In this document: in pieces, positions 24,231 through 35,744 of the stretch
Layout: every line of letters begins with the position of its first letter
Position numbering within the stretch: position 1 is the stretch's first letter
NCBI GenBank assembly: GCA_920105625.2
Contig: OV050030.1
Coordinates: 253,053,889-253,117,888, forward strand
Direction of reading: 5' to 3'
Source of the DNA: Clusia tigrina
Taxonomy: Eukaryota > Arthropoda > Insecta > Diptera > Clusiidae
DNA: 64,000 nt
Position numbers and translations under genes: made by a program
The notes under the pieces: model-generated
What the model was told of the DNA's origin: nothing
The model's input: the letters and a program-made list of their open reading frames with translations, nothing else
The model's database searches: none

Positions 24231-26767
24231 TATGACGCTCCAGTAAAAAGATACAAGCATTTGTATGTTGCAAACTTTGATAGGTGTAGGACGTACCGTA
24301 TAGAAGTTAGGGCCATTTGAAGTTTTATCAGTGTTTGATTAGGGAGTAAAGGGTAGCATAGCTTTGAGCGATAGCTTAAATTTACATGAGGCTCGAGTAC
24401 TTTATTGTTACAAAATTTCAAGGCTTTATGACGCTCCAGTAAAAAGTTACAAGCATTTGTATATTGCAAACTTTGATAGGTGTATTACGTACCGTATAGA
24501 ATTTAGGGCCATTTGTAGTTTTATCAGTGTTTGATTTGGGACTCAAGGGTAGTATAGCTTTGAGCGATTGCTTAAATTGACAAGAGGCTCGAGTACTTTA
24601 TTGTTACAAAATTTCATGGTTTTATAACGCTCCAATAAAAAGTTACAAGCATTAGTATGTTGCAAACTTTGATAGGTGTAGGACGTACTGTATAGAAGTT
24701 AGGGCCATTTGAAGTTTTATCAGTGTTTGATTTGGGACTCAAGGGTAGCATAACTTTGAGCGATAGCTTAAATTGACAAGAGGCTCGAGTACTTTATTGT
24801 TACAAAGTTTCAAGGTTTTATGACGCTCCAGTAAAAAGTTACAAGCATTTGTATGTTGCAAACTTTGATAGGTGTAGGACGTACCGTATAGAAGTTAGGG
24901 CCATTTGAAGTTTTATCAGTGTTTGATTTGGGACTCAAGGGTAGCATAGCTTTGAGCGATAGCATAAATTGACAAGAGGCTTGAGTACTTTATTGTTACA
25001 AAATTTCAAGGTTTTATGACGCTCCAGTAAAAAGTTACAAGCATTTGTATGTTGCAAACTTTGATAGGTGTAGGACGTACCGTATAGAAGTTAGGGCCAT
25101 TTGAAGTTTTATCAGTGTTTGATTTGGGACTCAAGGGTAGCATAGCTTTGAGCGATAGCTTAAATTGACAAGAGTCTCGAGTACTTTATTGTTACAAAAT
25201 TTCAAGGTTTTTTGACCCACCAGTAAAAGTTACAAGCATTTGTCTGTTGCAAACTTTGATAGGTGTAGGACGTACCGTATACAAGTTAGGGCCATTTGAA
25301 GTTTTATCAGTGTTTGATTTGGGACTCAAGGGTAGCATAGCTTTGAACGATAGCTTAAATTGACAAGAGGCTCGAGTACTTTATTGCTACAAAATTTTAA
25401 AATTTTTGTGACGCTCCAGTAAAAAGTTACAAGCATTTGTATGTTGCAAACTTTGATAGGTGTAGGACGTACCGTATAGAAGTTATTGCCATTTGAAGTT
25501 TTATCAGTCTTTGATTTTGGACTTAAGGTTAGGGTAGCTTTGAGCGATATCTTAAATTGACAAGAGGCTCGAGTACCTTATTGTTACAAAATTTCAAGGT
25601 TTTATGACGCTCCAGTAAAAAGTTACAAGCATTTGTATGTTGCAAACTTTGATAAGTGTAGGACGTAACGTATAGAATTTAAAGGCCATTTGAAGTTTTA
25701 GCAGTGTTTGATTTGGAACTGAAAGGTAGCTATGAGCTATAGCTTAAATTGATAAGAAAAAAGTACTTAATTGTCACAAAATTTCAAGGTTTTATCACGC
25801 TCCAGTAAAAAGTTACAAGCATTTGTATGTTGCAAACTTTGATAGGTGTAGGACGTACCGTATAGAAGTTAGGGCCATTTGAAGTTTTATCAGTGTTTGA
25901 TTTAAAGACTCAAGGGTAGCATAGCTTTGAGCGATGGCTTAAATTGACAAGCGGCTGGAGTACTTTATTGTTACAAAATTTCAAGGTTTTATGACGCTCC
26001 AGTAAAAAGTTACAAGCATTTGTATGTTGCAAACTTTGATAGGTGTAGGACGTACCATACAGAAGTTAGGGCCATTTTAAGTTTTATCAGTGTTTGATTT
26101 GGGACTGAAGGGTAGCATAGCTTTAAGTAATAGCTTAAATTGACAAGAGGCTCGAGTACTTTATTGTTACAAAATTTCAAGATTTTATGACGCTCCAGCA
26201 AAAAGTTACAAGCATTTGTATGTTGCAAACTTTGATAGGTGTAGGACGTACCGTATAGAAGTTAGGGCCATTTGAAGTGTTATAAGTGTTTGATTAGGGA
26301 CTCAAGGGTAGCATAGCTTTGAGCGATAGCTTAAATTGGCAAGAGGCTCGAGTACTTTATTGTTACAAAATTTCAAGGTTTTATGACGCACCAGTAAAAA
26401 GTTACATGCTTTTGTATGTTGCAAACTTTGATAGGTGTAGGATGTACCGTATAGAAGTTAGGGCTATTTGAAGTTTTATCAGTGTTTGATTTGGGACTCA
26501 AGGGTAGCATAGCTTTGAGCGATAGCTTAAATTTACAAGAGGCTCGAGTACTTTATTGTTACAAATTTTCAAGGTTTTATGACGCTCCTGTAAAAAGTTA
26601 CAAGCATTTGTATGTTGCAAACTTTGATAGGTGTAGGACGTACCGTATAGAAGTTAGGGCCATTTGAAGTTTGATCAGAGTTTGATTTGCGATTCAAGAG
26701 TAGCATAGCTTTGAGCGATAGCTTAAATTGACTAGAGGCTCGAGTACTTTATTGTTACAAAATTTAT
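24231..26767. repeat. 13-mer HOR unit Q, copy 2 (2537 bp)
   Basis: Adjacent tandem copy of 21694-24230. The 2537 shift holds to about 26874, where 24338 reads TTAGGGAGTAAAG and 26875 reads TTTGGGACTCAAG. Only one Q is present in the right-hand duplicate (33208-35744), so Q is a copy-number variable block. Confidence 0.88.
25498..26080. repeat. S-T-U cassette 5
   Basis: Cassette inside Q copy 2; T core at 25725, exactly 2537 bp after cassette 4. Confidence 0.8.
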
Positions 26768-28988
26768 TATGACGCTCCATTAAAAAGATACAAGCATTTG
26801 TATGTTGCAAACTTTGATAGGTGTAGGACGTACCGTATAGAAGTTAGGGCCATTTGAAGTTTTATCAGTGTTTGATTTGGGACTCAAGGGTAGCATAGCT
26901 TTGAGCGATAGCTTAAATTTACAAGACGCTCGAGTACTTTATTGTTACAAAATTTCAAGGTTTTATGACGCTCCTGTAAAAAGTTTCAAGCATTTGTATA
27001 TTGCAAACTTTGATAGGTGTAGGACATACCGTATATAAGTTAGGGCCATTTGAAGTTTTATCAGTGTTTGATTTGGGACTCAAGGGTAGCATAGCTTTGC
27101 GCGATAGCTTAAATTGACAAGAGGCTCGAGTACTTTATTGTAACAAAATTTCAAGGTTTTATGACGCTCCAGTAAAATGTTACAAGCATTTGTATGTTGC
27201 AAGCTTTCATAGTTGTAGGACGTACCGTATAGAAGTTAGGGCCATTTGAAGTTTTATCAGTGTTTGATTTAAAGACTCAAGGGTAGCATAGCTTTGAGCG
27301 ATGGCTTAAATTGACAAGCGGCTGGAGTACTTTATTGTTACAAAATTTCAAGGTTTTATGACGCTCCAGTAAAAAGTTACAAGCATTTGTATGTTGCAAA
27401 CTTTGATAGGTGTAGGACGTACCATATAGAAGTTAGGGCCATTTTAAGTTTTATCAGTGTTTGATTTGGGACTGAAGGGTAGCATAGCTTTGAGTAATAG
27501 CTTAAATTGACAAGAGGCTCGAGTACTTTATTGTTACAAAATTTCAAGATTTTATGACGCTCCAGTAAAAAGTTACAAGCATTTGCATGTTGCAAACTTT
27601 GATAGGTGTAGGACGTACCGTATAGAAGTTAAGGCCATTTGAAGTGTTACCAGTGTTTGATTAGGGACTCAAGGGTAGCATAGCTTTGAGCGATAGCTTA
27701 AATTGGCAAGAGGCTCGAGTACTTTATTGTTACAAAATTTCAAGGTTTTATGACGCACCAGTAAAAAGTTACATGCATTTGTATGTTGCAAACTTTGATA
27801 GGTGTAGGACGTACCGTATAGAAGTTAGGGCTATTTGAAGTTTTATCAGTGTTTGATTTGGGACTCAAGGGTGGCATAGCTTTGAGCGATAGCTTAAATT
27901 TACAAGAGGCTCGAGTACTTTATTGTTACAAATTTTCAAGGTTTTATGACGCTCCTGTAAAAAGTTACAAGCATTTGTATGTTGCAAACTTTGATAGGTG
28001 TAGGACATACCGTATAGAAGTTAGGGCCATTTGAAGTTTGATCAGTGTTTGATTTGGGACTCAAGAGTAGCATAGCTTTGAGCGATAGCTTAAATTGACA
28101 AGAGGCTCGAGTACTTTATTGTTACAAAATTTATTATGACGCTCCAGTAAAAAGTTACAAGCATTTGTATGTTGCAAACTTTGATAGGTGTAGGACGTAC
28201 CGTATAGAAGTTAGGGCCATTTGAAGTTTTATCAGTGTGTGATTTGGGACTCATGGGTAGCATAGCTTTGAGCGATAGTTTAAATTGACAAGAGACTCGA
28301 GTACTTTATTGTTACAAAATTTCAAGGCTTTATGACGCTCCAGTAAAAAGTTACATGCATTTGTATGTTGCAAACTTTGATAGTGTAGGACGTACCGTAT
28401 AGAAGTTAGGGCCATTTGAAGTTTTATCAGTGTTTGATTTAAAGACTCAAGGGTAGCATAGCTTTGAGCGATGGCTTAAATTGACAAGCGGCTGGAGTAC
28501 TTTATTGTTACAAAATTTCAAGGTTTTATGACGCTCCAGTAAAAAGTTACAAGCATTTGTATGTTGCAAACTTTGATAGGTGTAGGACGTCCCATACAGA
28601 AGTTAGGGCCATTTTAAGTTTTATCAGTGTTTGATTTGGGACTGAAGGGTAGCATAGCTTTAAGTAATAGCTTAAATTGACAAGAGGCTCGAGTACTTTA
28701 TTGTTACAAAATTTCAAGATTTTATGACGCTCCAGTAAAAAGTTACAAGCATTTGTATGTTGCAAACTTTGATAGGTGTAGGACGTACCGTATAGAAGTT
28801 AGGGCCATTTGAAGTGTTATCAGTGTTTGATTAGGGACTCAAGGGTAGCATAGCTTTGAGCGATAGCTTAAATTGGCAAGAGGCTCGAGTACTTTATTGT
28901 TACAAAATTTCAAGGTTTTATGACGCACCAGTAAAAAGTTACATGCATTTGTATGTTGCAAACTTTGATAGGTGTAGGACGTACCGTA

Positions 28989-29772
28989 TAGAAGTTAGGG
29001 CCATTTGAAGTTTTATCAGTGTTTGATTTGGGACTCAAGGGTAGCATAGCTTTGAGCGATAGCTTAAATTTACAAGAGGCTCGAGTACTTTATTGTTACA
29101 AAATTTCAAGGTTTTATGACGCTCCTGTAAAAAGTTTCAAGCATTTGTATATTGCAAACTTTGATAGGTGTAGGACATACCGTATATAAGTTAGGGCCAT
29201 TTGAAGTTTTATCAGTGTTTGATTTGGGACTCAAGGGTAGCATAGCTTTGCGCGATAGCTTAAATTGACAAGAGGCTCGAGTACTTTATTGTAACAAAAT
29301 TTCAAGGTTTTATGACGCACCAGTAAAAAGTTACATGCATTTGTATGTTGCAAACTTTGATAGGTGTAGGACGTACCGCATAGAAGTTAGGGCCATTTGA
29401 AGTTTTATCAGTGTTTGATTTGGGACTCAAGGGTAGCATAGCTTTGAGCGATAGCTTAAATTTACAAGAGGCTCGAGTACTTTATTGTTACAAAATTTCA
29501 AGGTTTTATGACGCTCCTGTAAAAAGTTTCAAGCATTTGTATATTGCAAACTTTGATAGGTGTAGGACATACCGTATATAAGTTAGGGCCATTTGAAGTG
29601 TTATCAGTGTTTGATTAGGGACTCAAGGGTAGCATAGCTTTGAGCGATAGCTTAAATTGGCAAGAGGCTCGAGTACTTTATTGTTACAAAATTTATTATG
29701 ACGCTCCAGTAAAAAGATACAAGCATTTGTATGTTGCAAACTTTGATAGGTGTAGGACGTACCGTATAGAAG
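28989..29772. repeat. Dimer sub-repeat with W monomer, shift 392
   Basis: The pair AATTTACAAG / GTTTCAAGCATTTGTATATT with CCGTATATAAG occurs near 29141 and again near 29533, with a further partial repeat at about 29900. The same arrangement is preserved at 37966-38749 in the right-hand duplicate, so the dimer amplification predates the large duplication. Confidence 0.65.
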
Positions 29773-29939
29773 TTAGGGCCATTTGAAGTTTTATCAGTGT
29801 TTGATTTGGGACTCAAGGGTAGCATAGCTTTGAGCGATAGCTTAAATTTACAAGAGGCTCGAGTACTTTATTGTTACAAAATTTCAAGGTTTTATGACGC
29901 TCCTGTAAAAAGTTACATGCATTTGTATGTTGCAAACTT

Positions 29940-29952
29940 TGATAGTGTAGGA
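29940..29952. repeat. 1-bp deletion GATAGTGTAGG
   Basis: GATAGGTGTAGG has lost one G, making a 195-bp monomer (65 codons). That lets a sense open frame run into the next monomer (29797-30045). The same change is at about 28380, 30720, 37357, 38917 and 39697. Confidence 0.8.
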
Positions 29953-31153
29953 CATACCGTATATAAGTTAGGGCCATTTGAAGTTTTATCAGTGTTTGAT
30001 TTGGGACTCAAGGGTAGCATAGCTTTGCGCGATAGCTTAAATTGACAAGAGGCTCGAGTACTTTATTGTAACAAAATTTCAAGGTTTTATGACGCTCCAG
30101 TAAAATGTTACAAGCATTTGTATGTTGCAAACTTTCATAGTTGTAGGACGTACCGTATAGCAGTTTGGGCCATTTGAAGTTTTATCAGTGTTTGATTTAA
30201 AGACTCAAGGGTAGCATAGCTTTGAGCGATGGCTTAAATTGACAAGCGGCTGGAGTACTCTATTGTTACAAAATTTCAAGGTTTTATGACGCTCCAGTAA
30301 AAAGTTACAAGCATTTGTATGTTACAAACTTTGATAGGTGTAGGACGTACCATATAGAAGTTAGGGCCATTTTAAGTTTTATCAGTGTTTGATTTGGGAC
30401 TGAAGGGTAGCATAGCTTTGAGTAATAGCTTAAATTGACAAGAGGCTCGAGTACTTTATTGTTACAAAATTTATTATGACGCTCCAGTAAAAAGTTACAA
30501 GCATTTGTATGTTGCAAACTTTGATAGGTGTAGGACGTACCGTATAGAAGTTAGGGCCATTTGAAGTTTTATCAGTGTGTGATTTGGGACTCAAGGGTAG
30601 CATAGCTTTGAGCGATAGTTTAAATTGACAAGAGGCTCGAGTACTTTATTGTTACAAAATTTCAAGGCTTTATGACGCTCCAGTAAAAAGTTACATGCAT
30701 TTGTATGTTGCAAACTTTGATAGTGTAGGACGTACCGTATAGAAGTTAGGGCTATTTGAAGTTTTATCAGTGTTTGATTTGGGACTCAAGAGTAGCATAG
30801 CTTTGAGCGATAGCTTAAATTGACAAGAGGCTCGAGTACTTTATTGTTACAAAATTTCAAGGTCTTATGACGCTCCAGTAAAAAGTTACAAGCATTTGTA
30901 TGTTGCAAACTTTGATAGGTGTACGACGTACCGTATACAAGTTAGGGCCATTTGAAGTTTTATCAGTGTTTGATTTGGGACTCAAGGGTAGCATAGCTTT
31001 GAACGATAGCTTAAATTGACAAGAGGCTCGAGTACTTTATTGCTACAAAATTTTAAAATTTTTGTGACGCTCCAGTAAAAAGTTACAAGCATTTGTATGT
31101 TGCAAACTTTGATAGGTGTAGGACGTACCGTATAGAAGTTATTGCCATTTGAA

Positions 31154-31736
31154 GTTTTATCAGTCTTTGATTTTGGACTTAAGGTTAGGGTAGCTTTGAG
31201 CGATATCTTAAATTGACAAGAGGCTCGAGTACCTTATTGTTACAAAATTTCAAGGTTTTATGACGCTCCAGTAAAAAGTTACAAGCATTTGTATGTTGCA
31301 AACTTTGATAAGTGTAGGACGTAACGTATAGAATTTAAAGGCCATTTGAAGTTTTAGCAGTGTTTGATTTGGAACTGAAAGGTAGCTATGAGCTATAGCT
31401 TAAATTGATAAGAAAAAAGTACTTAATTGTCACAAAATTTCAAGGTTTTATCACGCTCCAGTAAAAAGTTACAAGCATTTGTATGTTGCAAACTTTGATA
31501 GGTGTAGGACGTACCGTATAGAAGTTAGGGCCATTTGAAGTTTTATCAGTGTTTGATTTAAAGACTCAAGGGTAGCATAGCTTTGAGCGATGGCTTAAAT
31601 TGACAAGCGGCTGGAGTACTTTATTGTTACAAAATTTCAAAGTTTTATGACGCTCCAGTAAAAAGTTACAAGCATTTGTATGTTGCAAACTTTGATAGGT
31701 GTAGGACGTACCATACAGAAGTTAGGGCCATTTTAA
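31154..31736. repeat. S-T-U cassette 6
   Basis: T core at 31381, 11514 bp after cassette 3, with the same TTTCAAAGTTTT variant in the U monomer (20122 and 31636). Confidence 0.8.
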
Positions 31737-33207
31737 GTTTTATCAGTGTTTGATTTGGGACTGAAGGGTAGCATAGCTTTAAGTAATAGCTTAAATTGAC
31801 AAGAGGCTCGAGTACTTTATTGTTACAAAATTTCAAGATTTTATGACGCTCCAGCAAAAAGTTACAAGCATTTGTATGTTGCAAACTTTGATAGGTGTAG
31901 GACGTACCGTATAGAAGTTAGGGCCATTTGAAGTGTTATCAGTGTTTGATTAGGGACTCAAGGGTAGCATAGCTTTGAGCGATAGCTTAAATTGGCAAGA
32001 GGCTCGAGTACTTTATTGTTACAAAATTTCAAGGTTTTATGACGCACCAGTAAAAAGTTACATGCTTTTGTATGTTGCAAACTTTGATAGGTGTAGGACG
32101 TACCGTATAGAAGTTAGGGCTATTTGAAGTTTTATCAGTGTTTGATTTGGGACTCAAGGGTAGCATAGCTTTGAGCGATAGCTTAAATTTACAAGAGGCT
32201 CGAGTACTTTATTGTTACAAATTTTCAAGGTTTTATGACGCTCCTGTAAAAAGTTACAAGCATTTGTATGTTGCAAACTTTGATAGGTGTAGGACGTACC
32301 GTATAGAAGTTAGGGCCATTTGAAGTTTGATCAGAGTTTGATTTGGGATACAAGAGTAGCATAGCTTTGAGCGATAGCTTAAATTGACAAGAGGCTCGAG
32401 TACTTTATTGTTACAAAATTTATTATGACGCTCCAGTAAAAAGTTACAAGCATTTGTATGTTGCAAACTTTGATAGGTGTAGGACGTACCGTATAGAAGT
32501 TAGGGCCATTTGAAGTTTTATCAGTGTGTGATTTGGGACTCATGGGTAGCATAGCTTTGAGCGATAGTTTAAATTGACAAGAGGCTCGAGTACTTTATTG
32601 TTACAAAATTTCAAGGCTTTATGACGCTCCAGTAAAAAGTTACAAGCATTTGTATGTTGCAAACTTTGATAGGTGTAGGACGTACCGTATAGAATTTAGG
32701 GCCATTTGAAGTGTTATCAGTGTTTGATTTGGGACTCAAGGGTAGCATAGCTTTGAGCGATAGCTTAAATTGGCAAGAGGCTCGAGTACTTTATTGTTAC
32801 AAAATTTCAAGGTTTTATGACGCTCCAGTAAAAAGTTACATGCATTTGTATGTTGCAAACTTTGATAGGTGTAGGACGTACCGTATAGAAGTTAGGGCTA
32901 TTTGAAGTTTTATCAGTGTTTGATTTGGGACTCAAGGGTAGCATAGCTTTGAGCGATAGCTTAAATTTACAAGAGGCTCGAGTACTTTATTGTTACAAAA
33001 TTTCAAGGTTTTATGACGCTCCAGTAAAAAGTTACAAGCATTTGTATGTTGCAAACTTGGATAGGTGTAGGACATACCGTATAGAAGTTAGGGCCATTTG
33101 AAGTTTGATCAGTGTTTGATTTGGGACTCAAGAGCAGCATAGCTTTGAGCGATAGCTTAAATTGACAAGAGGCTCGAGTACTTTATTGTTACAAAATTTC
33201 AAGGTCT

Positions 33208-35744
33208 TATGACGCTCCAGTAAAAAGTTACAAGCATTTGTATGTTGCAAACTTTGATAGGTGTAGGACGTACCGTATAGAAGTTAGGGCCATTTGAAGT
33301 TTTATCAGTGTTTGATTAGGGAGTAAAGGGTAGCATAGCTTTGAGCGATAGCTTAAATTTACATGAGGCTCGAGTACTTTATTGTTACAAAATTTCAAGG
33401 CTTTATGACGCTCCAGTAAAAAGTTACAAGCATTTGTATATTGCAAACTTTGATAGGTGTATTACGTACCGTATAGAATTTAGGGCCATTTGTAGTTTTA
33501 TCAGTGTTTGATTTGGGACTCAAGGGTAGTATAGCTTTGAGCGATTGCTTAAATTGACAAGAGGCTCGAGTACTTTATTGTTACAAAATTTCATGGTTTT
33601 ATAACGCTCCAATAAAAAGTTACAAGCATTAGTATGTTGCAAACTTTGATAGGTGTAGGACGTACTGTATAGAAGTTAGGGCCATTTGAAGTTTTATCAG
33701 TGTTTGATTTGGGACTCAAGGGTAGCATAACTTTGAGCGATAGCTTAAATTGACAAGAGGCTCGAGTACTTTATTGTTACAAAGTTTCAAGGTTTTATGA
33801 CGCTCCAGTAAAAAGTTACAAGCATTTGTATGTTGCAAACTTTGATAGGTGTAGGACGTACCGTATAGAAGTTAGGGCCATTTGAAGTTTTATCAGTGTT
33901 TGATTTGGGACTCAAGGGTAGCATAGCTTTGAGCGATAGCATAAATTGACAAGAGGCTTGAGTACTTTATTGTTACAAAATTTCAAGGTTTTATGACGCT
34001 CCAGTAAAAAGTTACAAGCATTTGTATGTTGCAAACTTTGATAGGTGTAGGACGTACCGTATAGAAGTTAGGGCCATTTGAAGTTTTATCAGTGTTTGAT
34101 TTGGGACTCAAGGGTAGCATAGCTTTGAGCGATAGCTTAAATTGACAAGAGTCTCGAGTACTTTATTGTTACAAAATTTCAAGGTTTTTTGACCCACCAG
34201 TAAAAGTTACAAGCATTTGTCTGTTGCAAACTTTGATAGGTGTAGGACGTACCGTATACAAGTTAGGGCCATTTGAAGTTTTATCAGTGTTTGATTTGGG
34301 ACTCAAGGGTAGCATAGCTTTGAACGATAGCTTAAATTGACAAGAGGCTCGAGTACTTTATTGCTACAAAATTTTAAAATTTTTGTGACGCTCCAGTAAA
34401 AAGTTACAAGCATTTGTATGTTGCAAACTTTGATAGGTGTAGGACGTACCGTATAGAAGTTATTGCCATTTGAAGTTTTATCAGTCTTTGATTTTGGACT
34501 TAAGGTTAGGGTAGCTTTGAGCGATATCTTAAATTGACAAGAGGCTCGAGTACCTTATTGTTACAAAATTTCAAGGTTTTATGACGCTCCAGTAAAAAGT
34601 TACAAGCATTTGTATGTTGCAAACTTTGATAAGTGTAGGACGTAACGTATAGAATTTAAAGGCCATTTGAAGTTTTAGCAGTGTTTGATTTGGAACTGAA
34701 AGGTAGCTATGAGCTATAGCTTAAATTGATAAGAAAAAAGTACTTAATTGTCACAAAATTTCAAGGTTTTATCACGCTCCAGTAAAAAGTTACAAGCATT
34801 TGTATGTTGCAAACTTTGATAGGTGTAGGACGTACCGTATAGAAGTTAGGGCCATTTGAAGTTTTATCAGTGTTTGATTTAAAGACTCAAGGGTAGCATA
34901 GCTTTGAGCGATGGCTTAAATTGACAAGCGGCTGGAGTACTTTATTGTTACAAAATTTCAAGGTTTTATGACGCTCCAGTAAAAAGTTACAAGCATTTGT
35001 ATGTTGCAAACTTTGATAGGTGTAGGACGTACCATACAGAAGTTAGGGCCATTTTAAGTTTTATCAGTGTTTGATTTGGGACTGAAGGGTAGCATAGCTT
35101 TAAGTAATAGCTTAAATTGACAAGAGGCTCGAGTACTTTATTGTTACAAAATTTCAAGATTTTATGACGCTCCAGCAAAAAGTTACAAGCATTTGTATGT
35201 TGCAAACTTTGATAGGTGTAGGACGTACCGTATAGAAGTTAGGGCCATTTGAAGTGTTATAAGTGTTTGATTAGGGACTCAAGGGTAGCATAGCTTTGAG
35301 CGATAGCTTAAATTGGCAAGAGGCTCGAGTACTTTATTGTTACAAAATTTCAAGGTTTTATGACGCACCAGTAAAAAGTTACATGCTTTTGTATGTTGCA
35401 AACTTTGATAGGTGTAGGACGTACCGTTTAGAAGTTAGGGCTATTTGAAGTTTTATCAGTGTTTGATTTGGGACTCAAGGGTAGCATAGCTTTGAGCGAT
35501 AGCTTAAATTTACAAGAGGCTCGAGTACTTTATTGTTACAAATTTTCAAGGTTTTATGACGCTCCTGTAAAAAGTTACAAGCATTTGTATGTTGCAAACT
35601 TTGATAGGTGTAGGACGTACCGTATAGAAGTTAGGGCCATTTGAAGTTTGATCAGAGTTTGATTTGCGATTCAAGAGTAGCATAGCTTTGAGCGATAGCT
35701 TAAATTGACTAGAGGCTCGAGTACTTTATTGTTACAAAATTTAT
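33208..35744. repeat. 13-mer HOR unit Q, single copy in duplicate 2
   Basis: It aligns with 21694-24230 at 11514 and with 24231-26767 at 8977. At the positions where the two left copies differ it reads GGGCC (not GGGTC, near 33888) and AAAGTTAC (not AAAGATAC, near 34011). Upstream of 33208 the sequence follows the first Q's flank, downstream of 35744 the second's. Confidence 0.85.
34475..35057. repeat. S-T-U cassette 7
   Basis: T core at 34702, inside the single Q of the right-hand duplicate. It is the last complete cassette in the window; only one isolated T occurs further right (62669). Confidence 0.8.

Larger units (their letters stand above)
19252..30790. repeat. Large recent duplication, copy 1 (~11.5 kb)
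   Basis: It matches 30766-39767 in two registers. Positions 19252-24337 match at shift 11514 and 24231-30790 match at shift 8977; the difference is exactly one 2537-bp unit. Left breakpoint: 19251 is G and 30765 is T, with upstream differences GGCCA/GGCTA. Right breakpoint: 30791 is A and 39768 is G. Few mismatches were seen, for example 20604 region GGCC/GGCT, 21588 TTTCAAG/TTTGAAG, and 28591 GTCCCATAC/GTACCATAC. Unequal crossing over is the natural explanation. Confidence 0.88.

Noticed and set aside
29797..30045. Longer 82-codon frame crossing a monomer boundary
   Set aside because: It is explained by the 1-bp deletion GATAGTGTAGG, which makes a 195-bp period; its second half is the same satellite frame again.
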